Source: Blautia faecis
GTDB lineage: Bacteria; Bacillota; Clostridia; Lachnospirales; Lachnospiraceae
NCBI RefSeq assembly: GCF_020554845.1
Contig: NZ_JAJCIA010000030.1
Coordinates: forward strand, 1 to 50,373
Direction: 5' to 3'
Length of the DNA stretch: 50,373 nt
The stretch's first letter is position 1, and the number at the start of each line of letters is the position of its first letter. Position numbers and translations under genes: made by a program. A model generated the notes under the pieces. It ran no database searches. It was not told the origin of the DNA and worked only from the letters and a program-made list of their open reading frames with translations. Shown in pieces: positions 8,581 through 16,774 of this stretch.

Positions 8581-8640
8581 TGATACCAGTGTCAAAAGGT
8601 CAAAAAGCCTTATCGTGCTTGCACGATAAGGCTTTTGAAT
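8581..8640. repeat. Family C repeat, short copy; hairpin terminator
   Basis: It starts TGATACCAGTGTCAAAAGGT and continues into a perfect 16-bp hairpin (8603-8618 with 8621-8636, TT loop). The opening matches the longer copy at 37941-38128. It sits 10 bp beyond the stop of the split regulator on the minus strand, where the hairpin would act as a terminator. The remainder of 8435-8580 shows only A+T-rich DNA. Confidence 0.7.
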
Positions 8641-8649
8641 ATCATAATT

Positions 8650-9576
8650 TTAATTCCCTGATAACAATTTTTTCCAGGGTTCGTATTCTTTCATATAAGC
8701 AAACTCTTCTGCGTTTCTGAAGCCTTCCAGCAATTCTTTTTTCATTTCTTCCGTATATGGATTTTCAACTTCCTGGAATTTCATATGTTTGTATAATTGG
8801 GATTCCTGAAAATCACATATGGTATCCACATTGTTCAGCAATTGCTTTGCAACCTGGAAAGTACCCTCCACATTGTTCTCTGCGGTCACAACATTCAACA
8901 TTGCTGCACATTCATTGTATTTTCCCATATCAAATCCTGAAGCTAATGTACACATTTTCTCTGCCAGAAACCTTGCGTATCCATGATCTTTTTCCTCAAG
9001 AGCCTTAGTAATCATGATTCCAAAAGCCAAATTCAAGGTGGTATACTCTGAAAAAACAGCCTTTTCCAGCATCTCAAATGCCTCTTCTTTTTTCCCCTGC
9101 TTCATATATAATTGTCCCTGCTTCACCTTTTTCATGGGATCATAATCGGAAAAATAGTTTAAATATTTTTCTGCCATTTCATAATTCTTTTTTCGCAAAT
9201 AAAAGCCAAACAGGGAATCAGCTGCATAGTGCTGAATTTTTTCATCTTTATCACTCAGCGCCATTTCGTACCAGGAATTGATCTGCTCATCGTACCTATC
9301 CGGATTCTCGCACATGCCAATGATCCGGCGCGAATCAAGCATTACCGCAATTTGCCAGATCAGCAAATTGCAGTTTGGATATTCTTTTATGGTATTTACA
9401 GCCCACTGATAAGTCTTCTCAAAGCCTTCCTCAGAAAACATTTTGTCCATTTTGTGGATCAGCTCTTCGATTTCAAAGTCAGTCAGATTTTCGCGAAAAG
9501 ACAGCAAGGTATCAAGGGAAATATGCAGTAATCTTGCAATAGGAGCTAACAATTCAATATCAGGATTGGAGTTCCC
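8650..9576 (-). pseudogene. 3' part of an XRE-family regulator, split by element 1
   Basis: It encodes GNSNPDIELLAPIARLLHIS and then about 280 residues of helical, TPR-like repeats (YQWAVNTIKEYP, YDEQINSWYEMAL, EKAVFSEYTTLNLAF). The opening is the exact continuation of an XRE HTH that stops after KWENG at 23928. The host sequence meets element 1 at 9575-9576. An in-frame stop within the element and the loss of the HTH leave only a headless fragment, perhaps started at a TTG at 9552. The rejoined protein would be about 346 aa. Confidence 0.88.
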
Positions 9577-9597
9577 CGTCTCCCTTAATTAAAGATA
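9571..9597. other. Left attachment site (attL) of element 1
   Basis: Host sequence ends around CC at 9575-9576. The element then begins with GTCTCCCTTAATTAAAGATA (9578-9597), which matches the inverted right end (complement of 23905-23924) at 17 of 20 positions. A CC/GG core fits a serine recombinase, but the exact crossover is ambiguous by 1-2 bp. Confidence 0.75.
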
Positions 9598-9618
9598 TTG
9601 TTGGGTAAAAAAGAAAGG

Positions 9619-11241
9619 TCAGTCGATTTTGCCGATGAAGCGGTAGTAGATTTCTACTTCCTGCTCACGGCTTCCGTCCTCGCCCTTGACAGCTTCGTGG
9701 ACGGTTATTTTTTCAATTAGAGTGTTCAGAAGTTCGGCGGTCAGCTCCACAGGGTTGACATACTGTTTCATCAGGGCAATCCACTTTTCAGCATCCGCTG
9801 CGGTCTGTACGGCGGCTTCCATCGTTTCGTGAAGCTGTCTTATTTTTGTTTCAAGCTCCTTTTGCTCGTTCTGGTACTTCTCGGACAGCATATTGAAGTT
9901 ATACTCGGTTATGCGTCCGGCAGACCAGTCCTCATACATTTTAGCAAACAGCCCGTCAACCTCGGCTTTACGCTTCTCTGCCTTTTTCAGCTCCGCAGCC
10001 TGCTTTTTCTTCGCAGAGTTTCTTTCCCTGTCGCTGGCATTGAGCAGGCGTTTCAGCAGCTTGTCCTCGTCTTTCTGTGCCAGCATAGACCAGTATTGCA
10101 GTCTTGCAAGCACATAGGCATACAGTACATCATAGCGGATATAGTGCATGGAACACTGGCGTAATCCCTGCCCGTTCTTGCTGCAATGGTAGTACCCGTA
10201 TGGGTTCTTATTCTGCTTGTTTTCCCCATAGGCTAAAGACCATCCGCAGTCTGCACATTTTATCAATCCTGCGAAAATCTGTGTCGTACCGTTTCTGCGT
10301 TTCCTGCGTCTGCTTGCAATCAGCTCCTGAACTTTTTGGAACACTTCTTCAGAAATGATGGCTTCGTGGGTATTTTCCACACGATACCATTCTTCCTGCG
10401 GCTTCCGCACCTTTTTCTTGTTCTTGAATGAAATGTTGCTCTGCTTGTTGTGAATGCTGTGACCGATGTAGGTTTCCTCTTTCAAAATGCTCTTGACCTG
10501 TGCTATCGTCCACGCATAGGCTTTTTCTGCGGGCGCACCGGCGTAGATATTGGCGAAAGTCCCGTATCTTTCATAGTTCAGCCAGCCGGGGGTAGGTACT
10601 TTTTCCTCCACCAGAATCCGTGTAATGCTGGCGGCTCCACGCCCGTGTACAGCAAGGTCAAAAATCTTCTCTACAATCCAGCGTGTTTCCGGGTCGATCA
10701 GAAGATGACCTTTTTTGTCCGGGTCTTTTACATAGCCCAGCGGTGCATAGGCTCCATAGTGTGCGCCATTGGCAAATCTTGTGTGCATGGCAGCCTTGAC
10801 CTTTTTGCTGGTCTGTCGGGCGTGCATTTCATTCAGGATGTTTAAGAACGGTGCAAGCTCGCTTTCTCCGTTGATGGTGTCCACATTGTCATTGATGGCA
10901 ATGTAGCGTACTCCCTTGCTGGGGAAATAGATTTCCGTGTACTGACCGGTCAGGATATAGTTTCTTCCCAGACGGGATAAGTCCTTTGTGACAACGCAGT
11001 TGATTTTCCCGTCTTCGATGTCATCAATCATCCTTTGGAAACTTGGACGCTCGAAATTTGTCCCACTCCATCCGTCGTCAATGTACTCGTCTACAACGGT
11101 CAGCCCATGCTCTGCGGCATACTGTCTAAGCATCATGCGCTGGGTCTGGATACTGCCGCTTTCCCCCTGTAATTCATCGTCACGGCTCAATCTCAAATAT
11201 AGTGCAGTGTTATAAATCGTTGTATTGTATGGTTGTTTCAC
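9619..11241 (-). CDS. Large serine recombinase (TnpX/TndX type) of element 1
   Basis: A 540-aa DNA integrase/excisionase. The resolvase domain begins with ALYLRLSRDDE; the recombinase domain follows, then a zinc ribbon (CADCGWSLAYG ... YYHCSKN ... QC) and a long charged coiled coil before the C-terminus. GTG at 11241 is chosen because GGAGG lies 11 bp upstream and the protein then starts VKQPYNTT; the frame remains open for 23 codons more. The gene ends 42 bp inside the left end, the usual position for the recombinase in this group. It should cut both ends around a 2-bp core. Confidence 0.92.
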   Translation of the reverse strand: MKQPYNTTIYNTALYLRLSRDDELQGESGSIQTQRMMLRQYAAEHGLTVVDEYIDDGWSGTNFERPSFQRMIDDIEDGKINCVVTKDLSRLGRNYILTGQYTEIYFPSKGVRYIAINDNVDTINGESELAPFLNILNEMHARQTSKKVKAAMHTRFANGAHYGAYAPLGYVKDPDKKGHLLIDPETRWIVEKIFDLAVHGRGAASITRILVEEKVPTPGWLNYERYGTFANIYAGAPAEKAYAWTIAQVKSILKEETYIGHSIHNKQSNISFKNKKKVRKPQEEWYRVENTHEAIISEEVFQKVQELIASRRRKRRNGTTQIFAGLIKCADCGWSLAYGENKQNKNPYGYYHCSKNGQGLRQCSMHYIRYDVLYAYVLARLQYWSMLAQKDEDKLLKRLLNASDRERNSAKKKQAAELKKAEKRKAEVDGLFAKMYEDWSAGRITEYNFNMLSEKYQNEQKELETKIRQLHETMEAAVQTAADAEKWIALMKQYVNPVELTAELLNTLIEKITVHEAVKGEDGSREQEVEIYYRFIGKID

Positions 11242-11269
11242 GGTTAAAAATCCTCCTTCTAAAAGAAAC

Positions 11270-11319
11270 AACCCACGCTTATACAATACTCGCTGGTACA
11301 AGTATATCATAAGCGTGGG
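11270..11319. repeat. Inverted repeat upstream of the recombinase, shared with the right end
   Basis: CCCACGCTTAT (11272-11282) and ATAAGCGTGGG (11309-11319) are perfect inverted arms around the recombinase leader. The 15-mer AACCCACGCTTATAC (11270-11284) recurs inverted at 23873-23887, 38 bp inside the right end of the element. Confidence 0.7.
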
Positions 11320-11348
11320 CTGATTGACAGTCGTTATTCCGTATTTTT

Positions 11349-11534
11349 TCAGGAAGCGGCGGCAGCGTGCTGGATCACATCTTCCAGCAGGCTGTCAAGC
11401 GGCTTCCCATCCTGTGCGAAATGCTCCGATACCTTGATACGGACTTTCCCCATGACAAAATACTGGGTGCCGTCTTTTTCGGTAAGCAGGGTGCCGCTGT
11501 TTTTGTTATTGCTCTCGTTTTTGCTTTTTGCCAT
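11349..11534 (-). CDS. TnpW-like small transposon protein
   Basis: A 61-aa protein with no known domain (TLLTEKDGTQYFVMGKVRIK, then LLEDVIQHAA). It matches what I recall as the TnpW family of Tn4451-like elements. GGAGG lies 9 bp before the ATG. It sits just upstream of the recombinase on the same strand, suggesting a role in the mobility module. Function unproven. Confidence 0.7.
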   Translation of the reverse strand: MAKSKNESNNKNSGTLLTEKDGTQYFVMGKVRIKVSEHFAQDGKPLDSLLEDVIQHAAAAS

Positions 11535-11610
11535 AGGCAGTTACCTCCATAAATGAAATATGCCCGACAAGGGAATGTCAGACAGGTGTACAGCCGCAGA
11601 CTGTCTCCGT

Positions 11611-11885
11611 GTCAACCAAACCGTGTCAACCGGCAGAAAAGACTTTGAAAACAATCCATAGGCGCTCTATTATTACTTTTTACTTTTTCTTTGATTTCTT
11701 GGTTGACATGGTTGACAAAGGAGAGAAATGCCCCAAATATCAGGCTTTTCCCCGTCAACCGGCTGTCAACCAAAGCGTCAACCAAACTGTCAACCGGTGG
11801 CTTTTCAGAATGGAAGTTCCATTTGCCGGGCTTCTTCTTCCGTGATTTCCTGAAAACCGTCCCCCTCCGGCGGAGCTTGGTTGAC
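11611..11885. repeat. GTCAACC iteron-like array
   Basis: Nine copies of GTCAACC or its complement: 11611, 11625, (inverse) 11701 and 11710, 11754, 11765, 11777, 11789, and (inverse) 11879. Four consecutive direct copies are spaced 11-12 bp apart. The array lies beside the VirE gene, where replication iterons would be expected; the last copy is within its coding end. A 91-codon minus-strand frame across the array looks like a by-product of the repeats. Confidence 0.6.
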
Positions 11886-13202
11886 ACGCTCCCAGCCTTT
11901 TTGAGAACCGTATTTCTTATACCGCTTCGGGCTTTTGTAGGCTACCCAGCCCTGTATGATGCCGCCCGCAATGCCGGTATTCATAATCTCGCAGATTGCC
12001 CGTGTCTCCCAGTCTGCCGGGGAATTTAAGTTCCCCAGCGCTTCCTCATAAAGCTGCTTGGAACATACCCTGTCGCCGGTGTAGTCCTCCAAATAGGCGT
12101 AGATCATGCCGGCCTGTGTGTCTTCCTGCATAAAGTCCTGCTGGTGGGCGTTCAGGTATCGGTTCATTTCCATGCTGAATGACAGCTTATACTTCCCACT
12201 GCGATAAACCGTCATGGCTTCCGCCCACATCTGTTCGATATACGCCCTCGCCGCCGCTTCATCGTCCAGTATGTGAACCTCCGCCCGTTCCGGGTACACC
12301 GTCACGGGGAGAAAGCGCCGGTTGCCGGTGCGGTCACGGGGCAAAAAGTCCTGCCGGTTGGTCGTCCCTCCAAATACACATTGCCGCAGCCGGTCTGCCG
12401 GATGTGTCTCATACGGCACTTTGTAGGTTTCTTTCTGGCGGCTTAAGAATGACTTGATTTCCTCAATACTCTTGGCGTTGGCTGTGGCAATCATCTCCGA
12501 CATCTCGATAATCCAATGCCCTTGCAGCTTGCGGTACACATTTTCATCGTCCAGCTTTTTCAAATCGTCTGAAAACCATTCGTCCCTGCCTGCCAGCAGC
12601 CGGAAAAAGGTAGATTTCCCGGCTCCCTGACCACCAACCAGACAGAGCATGACCTCAAACTTGCTCCCCGGTCTGAATACCCGCCGGATGGCTCCCATCA
12701 GGAACAGTTTCAAGGCTTCATAGGTGTATTCGTCCGTATCGGCTCCCAGAAAGTGATGCAGGGCGTAACGGATGCGCTCTGTGCCGTCCCATTGCAGGCT
12801 GTTCAGGTAATCCCTGACTGGATGGTAGCGGTTTTCATTGGCAACAATCTTGATGGCGCTCTGCACCTTTTTCTCGCTGGTAAGCCCGTAATTTTCTTCC
12901 AGATACAAAAGCAGGTAGTTCATGTCCATGTCGGTCAGCGTGGTACTGGTGCGCTCCCAGCCCAGCGGCTTCACAATGTCAATCTGCTCCGTCAAAAGGT
13001 TCAGGCGCAGCGCCCCGCGAAACAGAGGGTCACGCTGGAACACCGTCAGGCAGTTTCGGATGCTGTTCTTCACGCCGCCTTTCTGCGTCCCCTCTAATGT
13101 TTCCCGGATTTCTGCCGGTGTCTGCGCCGGTTCCATTGTGTCCATCGTCCTTTTGACCGCTTCCTGCGTTTCCGGCGGCAAGCTCTGAAATTCGCTGTTC
13201 AA
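11805..13202 (-). CDS. VirE family (virulence-associated E) helicase/primase-like protein
   Basis: A 465-aa P-loop protein. The Walker A motif is LVGGQGAGKSTFF, followed by an acidic Walker-B-like segment (WIIEMSEM) and conserved FGGTTNRQDFLPRD and GNRRFLPV motifs of the VirE domain. Such proteins are thought to act in element replication together with a primase zinc-finger partner. Its open frame overlaps the end of the CHC2 gene by 173 bp, and the conserved part starts only around residue 45, so the true start could be further downstream. The iteron-like array sits at its 3' end. Confidence 0.85.
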   Translation of the reverse strand: MNSEFQSLPPETQEAVKRTMDTMEPAQTPAEIRETLEGTQKGGVKNSIRNCLTVFQRDPLFRGALRLNLLTEQIDIVKPLGWERTSTTLTDMDMNYLLLYLEENYGLTSEKKVQSAIKIVANENRYHPVRDYLNSLQWDGTERIRYALHHFLGADTDEYTYEALKLFLMGAIRRVFRPGSKFEVMLCLVGGQGAGKSTFFRLLAGRDEWFSDDLKKLDDENVYRKLQGHWIIEMSEMIATANAKSIEEIKSFLSRQKETYKVPYETHPADRLRQCVFGGTTNRQDFLPRDRTGNRRFLPVTVYPERAEVHILDDEAAARAYIEQMWAEAMTVYRSGKYKLSFSMEMNRYLNAHQQDFMQEDTQAGMIYAYLEDYTGDRVCSKQLYEEALGNLNSPADWETRAICEIMNTGIAGGIIQGWVAYKSPKRYKKYGSQKGWERVNQAPPEGDGFQEITEEEARQMELPF

Positions 13203-13770
13203 GCCGCAACACCTCCTTTCCCTGTGCGGCGATCAATGCCGCTTTTTCTTCTATTTCTCCGTATAACAAAATATCCAAAAGGTATTCTGTGTAGCTTATC
13301 CTCTGCAACGCTTCCACAAAAAGAGGATGCCAGATGGCATCCTGCGGCTGTGGGGCGTGTGCTGTTTTCCAATGCTCCAGCAGGCGCAGATAATCGCATA
13401 GCACCCGGAAACAATACCGTTCCGTTTCCTGAAATCTCTGCTCCGCTGATTTTTGTCGGGGCTGTGACCTGTTGTGACGCTTCCTATCTGGCGGCGCATT
13501 GCCGGATTTCTCATAGGAAACGCCGAAGTCCTCCGCAAGCCTGACCGCAGCTTCCCGTTTCCCCAATCCATGCAGCAAAGCGGCAAAGTCGATCACATCC
13601 CCGGAAGCCCCGCAGCCGAAGCAGTAAAAGCGGCTGTCCACTTTCATGCTGGGCGTGCGGTCATTGTGGAATGGACAGCAGACCATGCCGTTTCTCCCCA
13701 CCCGGATTCCATAGAATGAAGCAGCCTGCCGGGTGGTAACAGACTGTTTCACCGCTTCAAATACATTCAA
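13030..13770 (-). CDS. CHC2 zinc-finger (DnaG-type) primase-like protein
   Basis: A 246-aa protein. The N-terminal 100 residues carry the CHC2 zinc-binding set CPFHNDRTPS...FYCFGCGASGD followed by VIDFAALLHGLG, as in the DNA-binding domain of DnaG primase. No TOPRIM domain is visible; the rest is hydrophilic and low complexity. GGAGGG lies 9 bp before the ATG. It is cotranscribed with VirE, with overlapping frames, suggesting a two-subunit replication module. Confidence 0.85.
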   Translation of the reverse strand: MNVFEAVKQSVTTRQAASFYGIRVGRNGMVCCPFHNDRTPSMKVDSRFYCFGCGASGDVIDFAALLHGLGKREAAVRLAEDFGVSYEKSGNAPPDRKRHNRSQPRQKSAEQRFQETERYCFRVLCDYLRLLEHWKTAHAPQPQDAIWHPLFVEALQRISYTEYLLDILLYGEIEEKAALIAAQGKEVLRLEQRISELAAGNAGSGQKDDGHNGTGADTGRNPGNIRGDAERRREEQHPKLPDGVPA

Positions 13771-13817
13771 ATGCTCCCTCCATAAAAATACTGGTAGCGG
13801 TAAAGCTGCCGGTTATA

Positions 13818-15290
13818 TCATAGCTCCATCTCATGTTTCTTTCTCTGTACTGCCTGTGGCTGCTCCCTCCGGCGCAGTGCGGTATCTACGGCGTTCTGCA
13901 CCTGCCGTAGCCGTATGACTTCCTCCCGGAGTGGCTTGTGCTGCGGAGACAGTTCGGCATACTCTGTTTTTAACTGTGCGTATTCCTGTTTCCATGCTTT
14001 CAGGGCAATGGGTTTTCCGTCCAGTTTTTCTTTCAAAATACGGCGGGCGGCATAAAACAGCCGTAACTCCGCATCGTGGGATGTTTCAAATTTCTCCCTC
14101 TGTTTCTTAAACTTGATATTGTTCAATTCCGTATGAACAGGTTTTAGCCGCTGGTAATTCTCGCCCTCCCGTATCAATTCCTGCAATTCCTTTATCCGGG
14201 CAGATTTCTTTTTCATGGAGTCGCTTAACGCTTCAAATTCTTCGTTGACAGAGGAAAGACGCTCCTGCAAATCCTCTAATGTGAGCAGCTTGTTTTCCGT
14301 CAGATAATTGACGGCTTCGGCAAACTGCTTTAAGTTTCCGGTTCTGGCTTTATTGCTCCATGCCCCTGCGTTGCGCTGGTTGTAATAAGCGATCAACAGG
14401 TCGGCAAGGCTCGGTGTCTGCGGTTTGGAAAGTTCTTCTTTTACCTCTGCCATCCAGACAAACAGGGCTTTGATCTTCTTCCTCACATCCTGCATGAGCC
14501 GGTTGGTGGCTTTAATCCAGCGGTTCAGTTCCCCTTTCTCGGTGCGGATGCCCTTTGCTTCCATCTGCCGGACATTAGCTCCCTCGTGGACAGTAGGTAT
14601 CAGGTCAAGCCCCTGCCGCACATAGGAACGGTGGTCGATACGCACATCCAGCCCTTTTTCCTCAAATTTTGTATTAACGGCAGCCGCCCACTGCTCCCGC
14701 CAGTGTTCCAGCGTTTCCGGCTCATGCCAGTCTGTTGTATGGACAGCGTTAAACATATAATCGCCGTTTTTATCCCGGATTCGGTTTCCATCTTCATCAA
14801 GAAGATATTCCCGACGCTGTTTTTGTCCCCATGTGCCATCCGGGTTCAAAGGCCGCATGGTTGTCATCACATGAAAATGCGGGTTAGGGATGCCGCCGTC
14901 CTCTTTCTCCGGGCTGTGAAAAGCAAGGTCGGCAATCATGCCTTTTGTCACAAACTGCTCCTGTACGAACTTCCTCGCCAGCTCCATGTTTTCTTCCAGC
15001 GTCAATTCATTCTGCATGGCAATATCAAAGGAATAGGCAAGCTGTGCTTTTGGATGTTTCTCGCAGTTCTCCACAGCATTCCAGAGGGTCGCCCGGTCAA
15101 GATATATTTCCGGCGCATGGGGCGGCAGCATGATTTCCGAAGCGATCACGCCGCCCTTTTTGGTGTAGTCGCTGACTTCTCCATAGTAGCTGCTGTAAAG
15201 ACGCTCCCCGGCTCGATAGGCTGCGCTGGCAATGGCGCTCTGACCGGCGCTGCGCTTGATCTGTGCGATTGAAAAATGATAAAGTGCTAT
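13818..15290 (-). CDS. MobA/MobL (MOBQ-type) relaxase with probable ATA start
   Basis: A 490-aa DNA strand transferase. The true N-terminus, ALYHFSIAQIKRSAGQSAIA then SAAYRAG, is encoded only if translation starts at the ATA at 15288-15290. That places the catalytic tyrosine at position 25, as in RSF1010 MobA. The histidine motif PHFHVMTTMRP is present, and the C-terminal half is coiled coil. The first standard start (GTG at 15149) would lose the tyrosine. The ATA lies 2 bp after the DUF3847 stop, so translational coupling is likely. A matching nic site lies upstream at 15881-15892. Confidence 0.85.
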   Translation of the reverse strand: MALYHFSIAQIKRSAGQSAIASAAYRAGERLYSSYYGEVSDYTKKGGVIASEIMLPPHAPEIYLDRATLWNAVENCEKHPKAQLAYSFDIAMQNELTLEENMELARKFVQEQFVTKGMIADLAFHSPEKEDGGIPNPHFHVMTTMRPLNPDGTWGQKQRREYLLDEDGNRIRDKNGDYMFNAVHTTDWHEPETLEHWREQWAAAVNTKFEEKGLDVRIDHRSYVRQGLDLIPTVHEGANVRQMEAKGIRTEKGELNRWIKATNRLMQDVRKKIKALFVWMAEVKEELSKPQTPSLADLLIAYYNQRNAGAWSNKARTGNLKQFAEAVNYLTENKLLTLEDLQERLSSVNEEFEALSDSMKKKSARIKELQELIREGENYQRLKPVHTELNNIKFKKQREKFETSHDAELRLFYAARRILKEKLDGKPIALKAWKQEYAQLKTEYAELSPQHKPLREEVIRLRQVQNAVDTALRRREQPQAVQRKKHEMEL

Positions 15291-15292
15291 CC

Positions 15293-15610
15293 TTAGTCAC
15301 CGCCTTTCTCCTGCCCGGAAATACGGGCGTGGTTCTCTGTGGCAGACCGGATGAAATGCTCCGCCTGCGGCAGATTCAAAATGCTTTCCATGAGGGAATA
15401 AAATTCCGCTTCGGATAGCTCCTTTGTCTGTGGTGCAATGCTCTCAATAGCTGCCCCACGGGTAATCAGCCGGTGCGTCCTCTGTTTCCGGGAACCGCTT
15501 TCCAGATACGCCTGCCGGTTTTTCAAACGCTGCATTTTCCGTTTTTCCTGTTCCAGCAGGACAGTGGTTTTTTCATATTCCTGCTTCAACTGTTCCAAAG
15601 ATTTTTCCAT
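15293..15610 (-). CDS. DUF3847 family protein
   Basis: A 105-aa highly charged, coiled-coil protein (LEQLKQEYEKTTVLLEQEKR) ending in a small helical segment (LSEAEFYSLMESIL). It is the usual partner directly upstream of MobA/MobL relaxases in Clostridiales elements, and may be an accessory factor for the relaxosome. The ATG at 15610 is chosen because GGATGTGAGA precedes it. The stop is 2 bp before the relaxase start. Function not established. Confidence 0.75.
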   Translation of the reverse strand: MEKSLEQLKQEYEKTTVLLEQEKRKMQRLKNRQAYLESGSRKQRTHRLITRGAAIESIAPQTKELSEAEFYSLMESILNLPQAEHFIRSATENHARISGQEKGGD

Positions 15611-15853
15611 GTTCTCACATCCTTTGCTGATAAGATAAAGAAAGACCATCCGCAGACAGTCCGTGTGTCAGTGCTTCTATAAAACCCGATGAAAAGGGAA
15701 AACCGCAGAGCGGATTTCTCTTTGCGGCGGGTACACAGGGGATAGCCGCTTTAGCGGCGCAAGGGGGTGTAGCCACCTTGTCGGAGCGAAGCGAACGCAG
15801 ACCTCGGATTGCTGATTTTATCAGCGGCAGAGGTAAGCTCCGCAGGACGCACG

Positions 15854-15892
15854 ATACATGGTCTTTAGACTATGTATAGAAGTGCGCCCTTA
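15854..15892 (+). other. Candidate oriT of element 1 (RSF1010-like nic site)
   Basis: ATACATGGTCT (15854-15864) and AGACTATGTAT (15867-15877) form a hairpin with one mismatch. AAGTGCGCCCT follows at 15880-15890. The RSF1010/MOBQ nic region has the same order, an inverted repeat then TAAGTGCGCCCT, with cleavage after the second GCG. That predicts a nick between 15886 and 15887. It lies about 240 bp upstream of the mob genes. Confidence 0.75.
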
Positions 15893-15896
15893 GTTC

Positions 15897-16100
15897 CTAA
15901 GGGATTTTGCCGTTTCCGGCAGTCTTGTCCTTTTTCTTGGAACGCTTGGAAAGATACTTCGGGCAGTCAACCACAACCGCCCGGAAGCTCTGTTTACATT
16001 CGTGCTGGCATTTCCGGCACAGTTCGTTGTAAGTGATACGGCTGCGGTCATTTAAGAAGAAAGACCATTCCAACCGCCGCTTGTTACTCATTCTTGCCAT
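15897..16100 (-). CDS. Small basic Cys-containing element protein, unknown function
   Basis: A 67-aa, very basic protein with a CRKCQHEC cluster and one later cysteine, compatible with zinc or nucleic-acid binding. AAGGAG lies 6 bp before the ATG. It lies right beside the oriT and upstream of the mob genes on the same strand, so a role in DNA processing is possible. I do not recognise a named family. Confidence 0.6.
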   Translation of the reverse strand: MARMSNKRRLEWSFFLNDRSRITYNELCRKCQHECKQSFRAVVVDCPKYLSKRSKKKDKTAGNGKIP

Positions 16101-16247
16101 AACCGGCTCCTTTCTCCGTTTCTATCTGATGTACGCAGATAGGCTGTTTTGATGTAGCGTCTCGGTATCATTTTTAAGTTTTTTTCCCTCTGTATGCCCC
16201 TTTGGAAAGTGCGGCAGTATTGCAAGTCAGGGAATGATACCTCACGC

Positions 16248-16472
16248 TTATTTGTCGCTTCCCGGTACGGTTTCGGAGCCTTTTGCCATCCATTCAAAGA
16301 AAGCAATTTTGCTGACCTTGATAAGTCTGCCCCTGCGGAACGCTGGAAAGCCGGGTGTGTGTACCAGCTCATAGGCGCTCGCTCTTGAAATTCCCATAAT
16401 CCGCTGAATGTCCGCCACATCCAGAACCAGCGGTAAATCCTCGTAGCTGTTCAATCTCTTTTTATCGTTCAT
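16248..16472 (-). CDS. Helix-turn-helix (MerR/excisionase-type) protein
   Basis: A 74-aa protein with the excisionase-type winged HTH: LVLDVADIQRIMGISRASAY, then a wing (FPAFRRGRLIKVSKIAFFEW). Such proteins bend DNA for excision or regulate element genes. The ATG at 16472 is chosen because GGGAGGAA lies 5 bp upstream, giving MNDKKRLN; the open frame continues a further 19 codons. It is divergent from the DUF6076 gene across about 300 bp. Confidence 0.8.
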   Translation of the reverse strand: MNDKKRLNSYEDLPLVLDVADIQRIMGISRASAYELVHTPGFPAFRRGRLIKVSKIAFFEWMAKGSETVPGSDK

Positions 16473-16687
16473 TCTGTTCCTCCCATAAATCAAATAGGTT
16501 AAAATGCTTCCTGTTGCCGTTCTCCCCAAAAGCCGTTTTCCTGCCCCATTCCTGCGGTGTTTCCCTGCATTGGTGCGCCGAATGCGTCACTTCTCCTGCC
16601 GGTCATATCCCTTTTGGACGGTCATTCACTTGTCAAGGTACTGTGCGGTACGAAATTACCAACCGCAATCATCATAGCGTACTATCC

Positions 16688-16716
16688 TTGACAAAGCAAT
16701 GATTCTGCGATACCAT
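16688..16716 (+). promoter_or_regulatory. Promoter of the DUF6076 gene
   Basis: A perfect TTGACA (16688-16693), a 17-bp spacer and TACCAT (16711-16716). The -10 overlaps the first possible ATG at 16715, which rules that ATG out and supports the start at 16775. TTGTCAAGG upstream near 16630 is the mirror of CCTTGACAA here. The rest of 16473-16687 has no gene I can support. Confidence 0.6.
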
Positions 16717-16774
16717 GAGTGTAACGAATATAACTGAATTATATAATTACCATAAACAAAGGCAGGGGATAGGG

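Noticed and set aside
11270..11319. Left terminus of element 1 placed at the CCCACGCTTAT repeat
   Set aside because: The word is shared with the right end, but the recombinase gene lies outside it and the split host frame resumes only at 9576, where a better inverted end is found.
11612..11887. A 91-codon minus-strand frame across the GTCAACC repeats
   Set aside because: Its VDSLVDALVDS pattern comes from the DNA repeats themselves, and it overlaps the VirE coding end. No family resemblance.
15097..15300. A 67-codon GTG-started frame (MTKDSTLSFFNRTDQ) at the relaxase start
   Set aside because: It is an out-of-frame reading of the relaxase N-terminus. The relaxase frame gives ALYHFSIAQIK with the catalytic tyrosine.
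16715..16774. Upstream ATG at 16715 as the DUF6076 start
   Set aside because: It overlaps the -10 element of the gene's promoter and lacks a ribosome site; the ATG at 16775 has AGGGG at good spacing.
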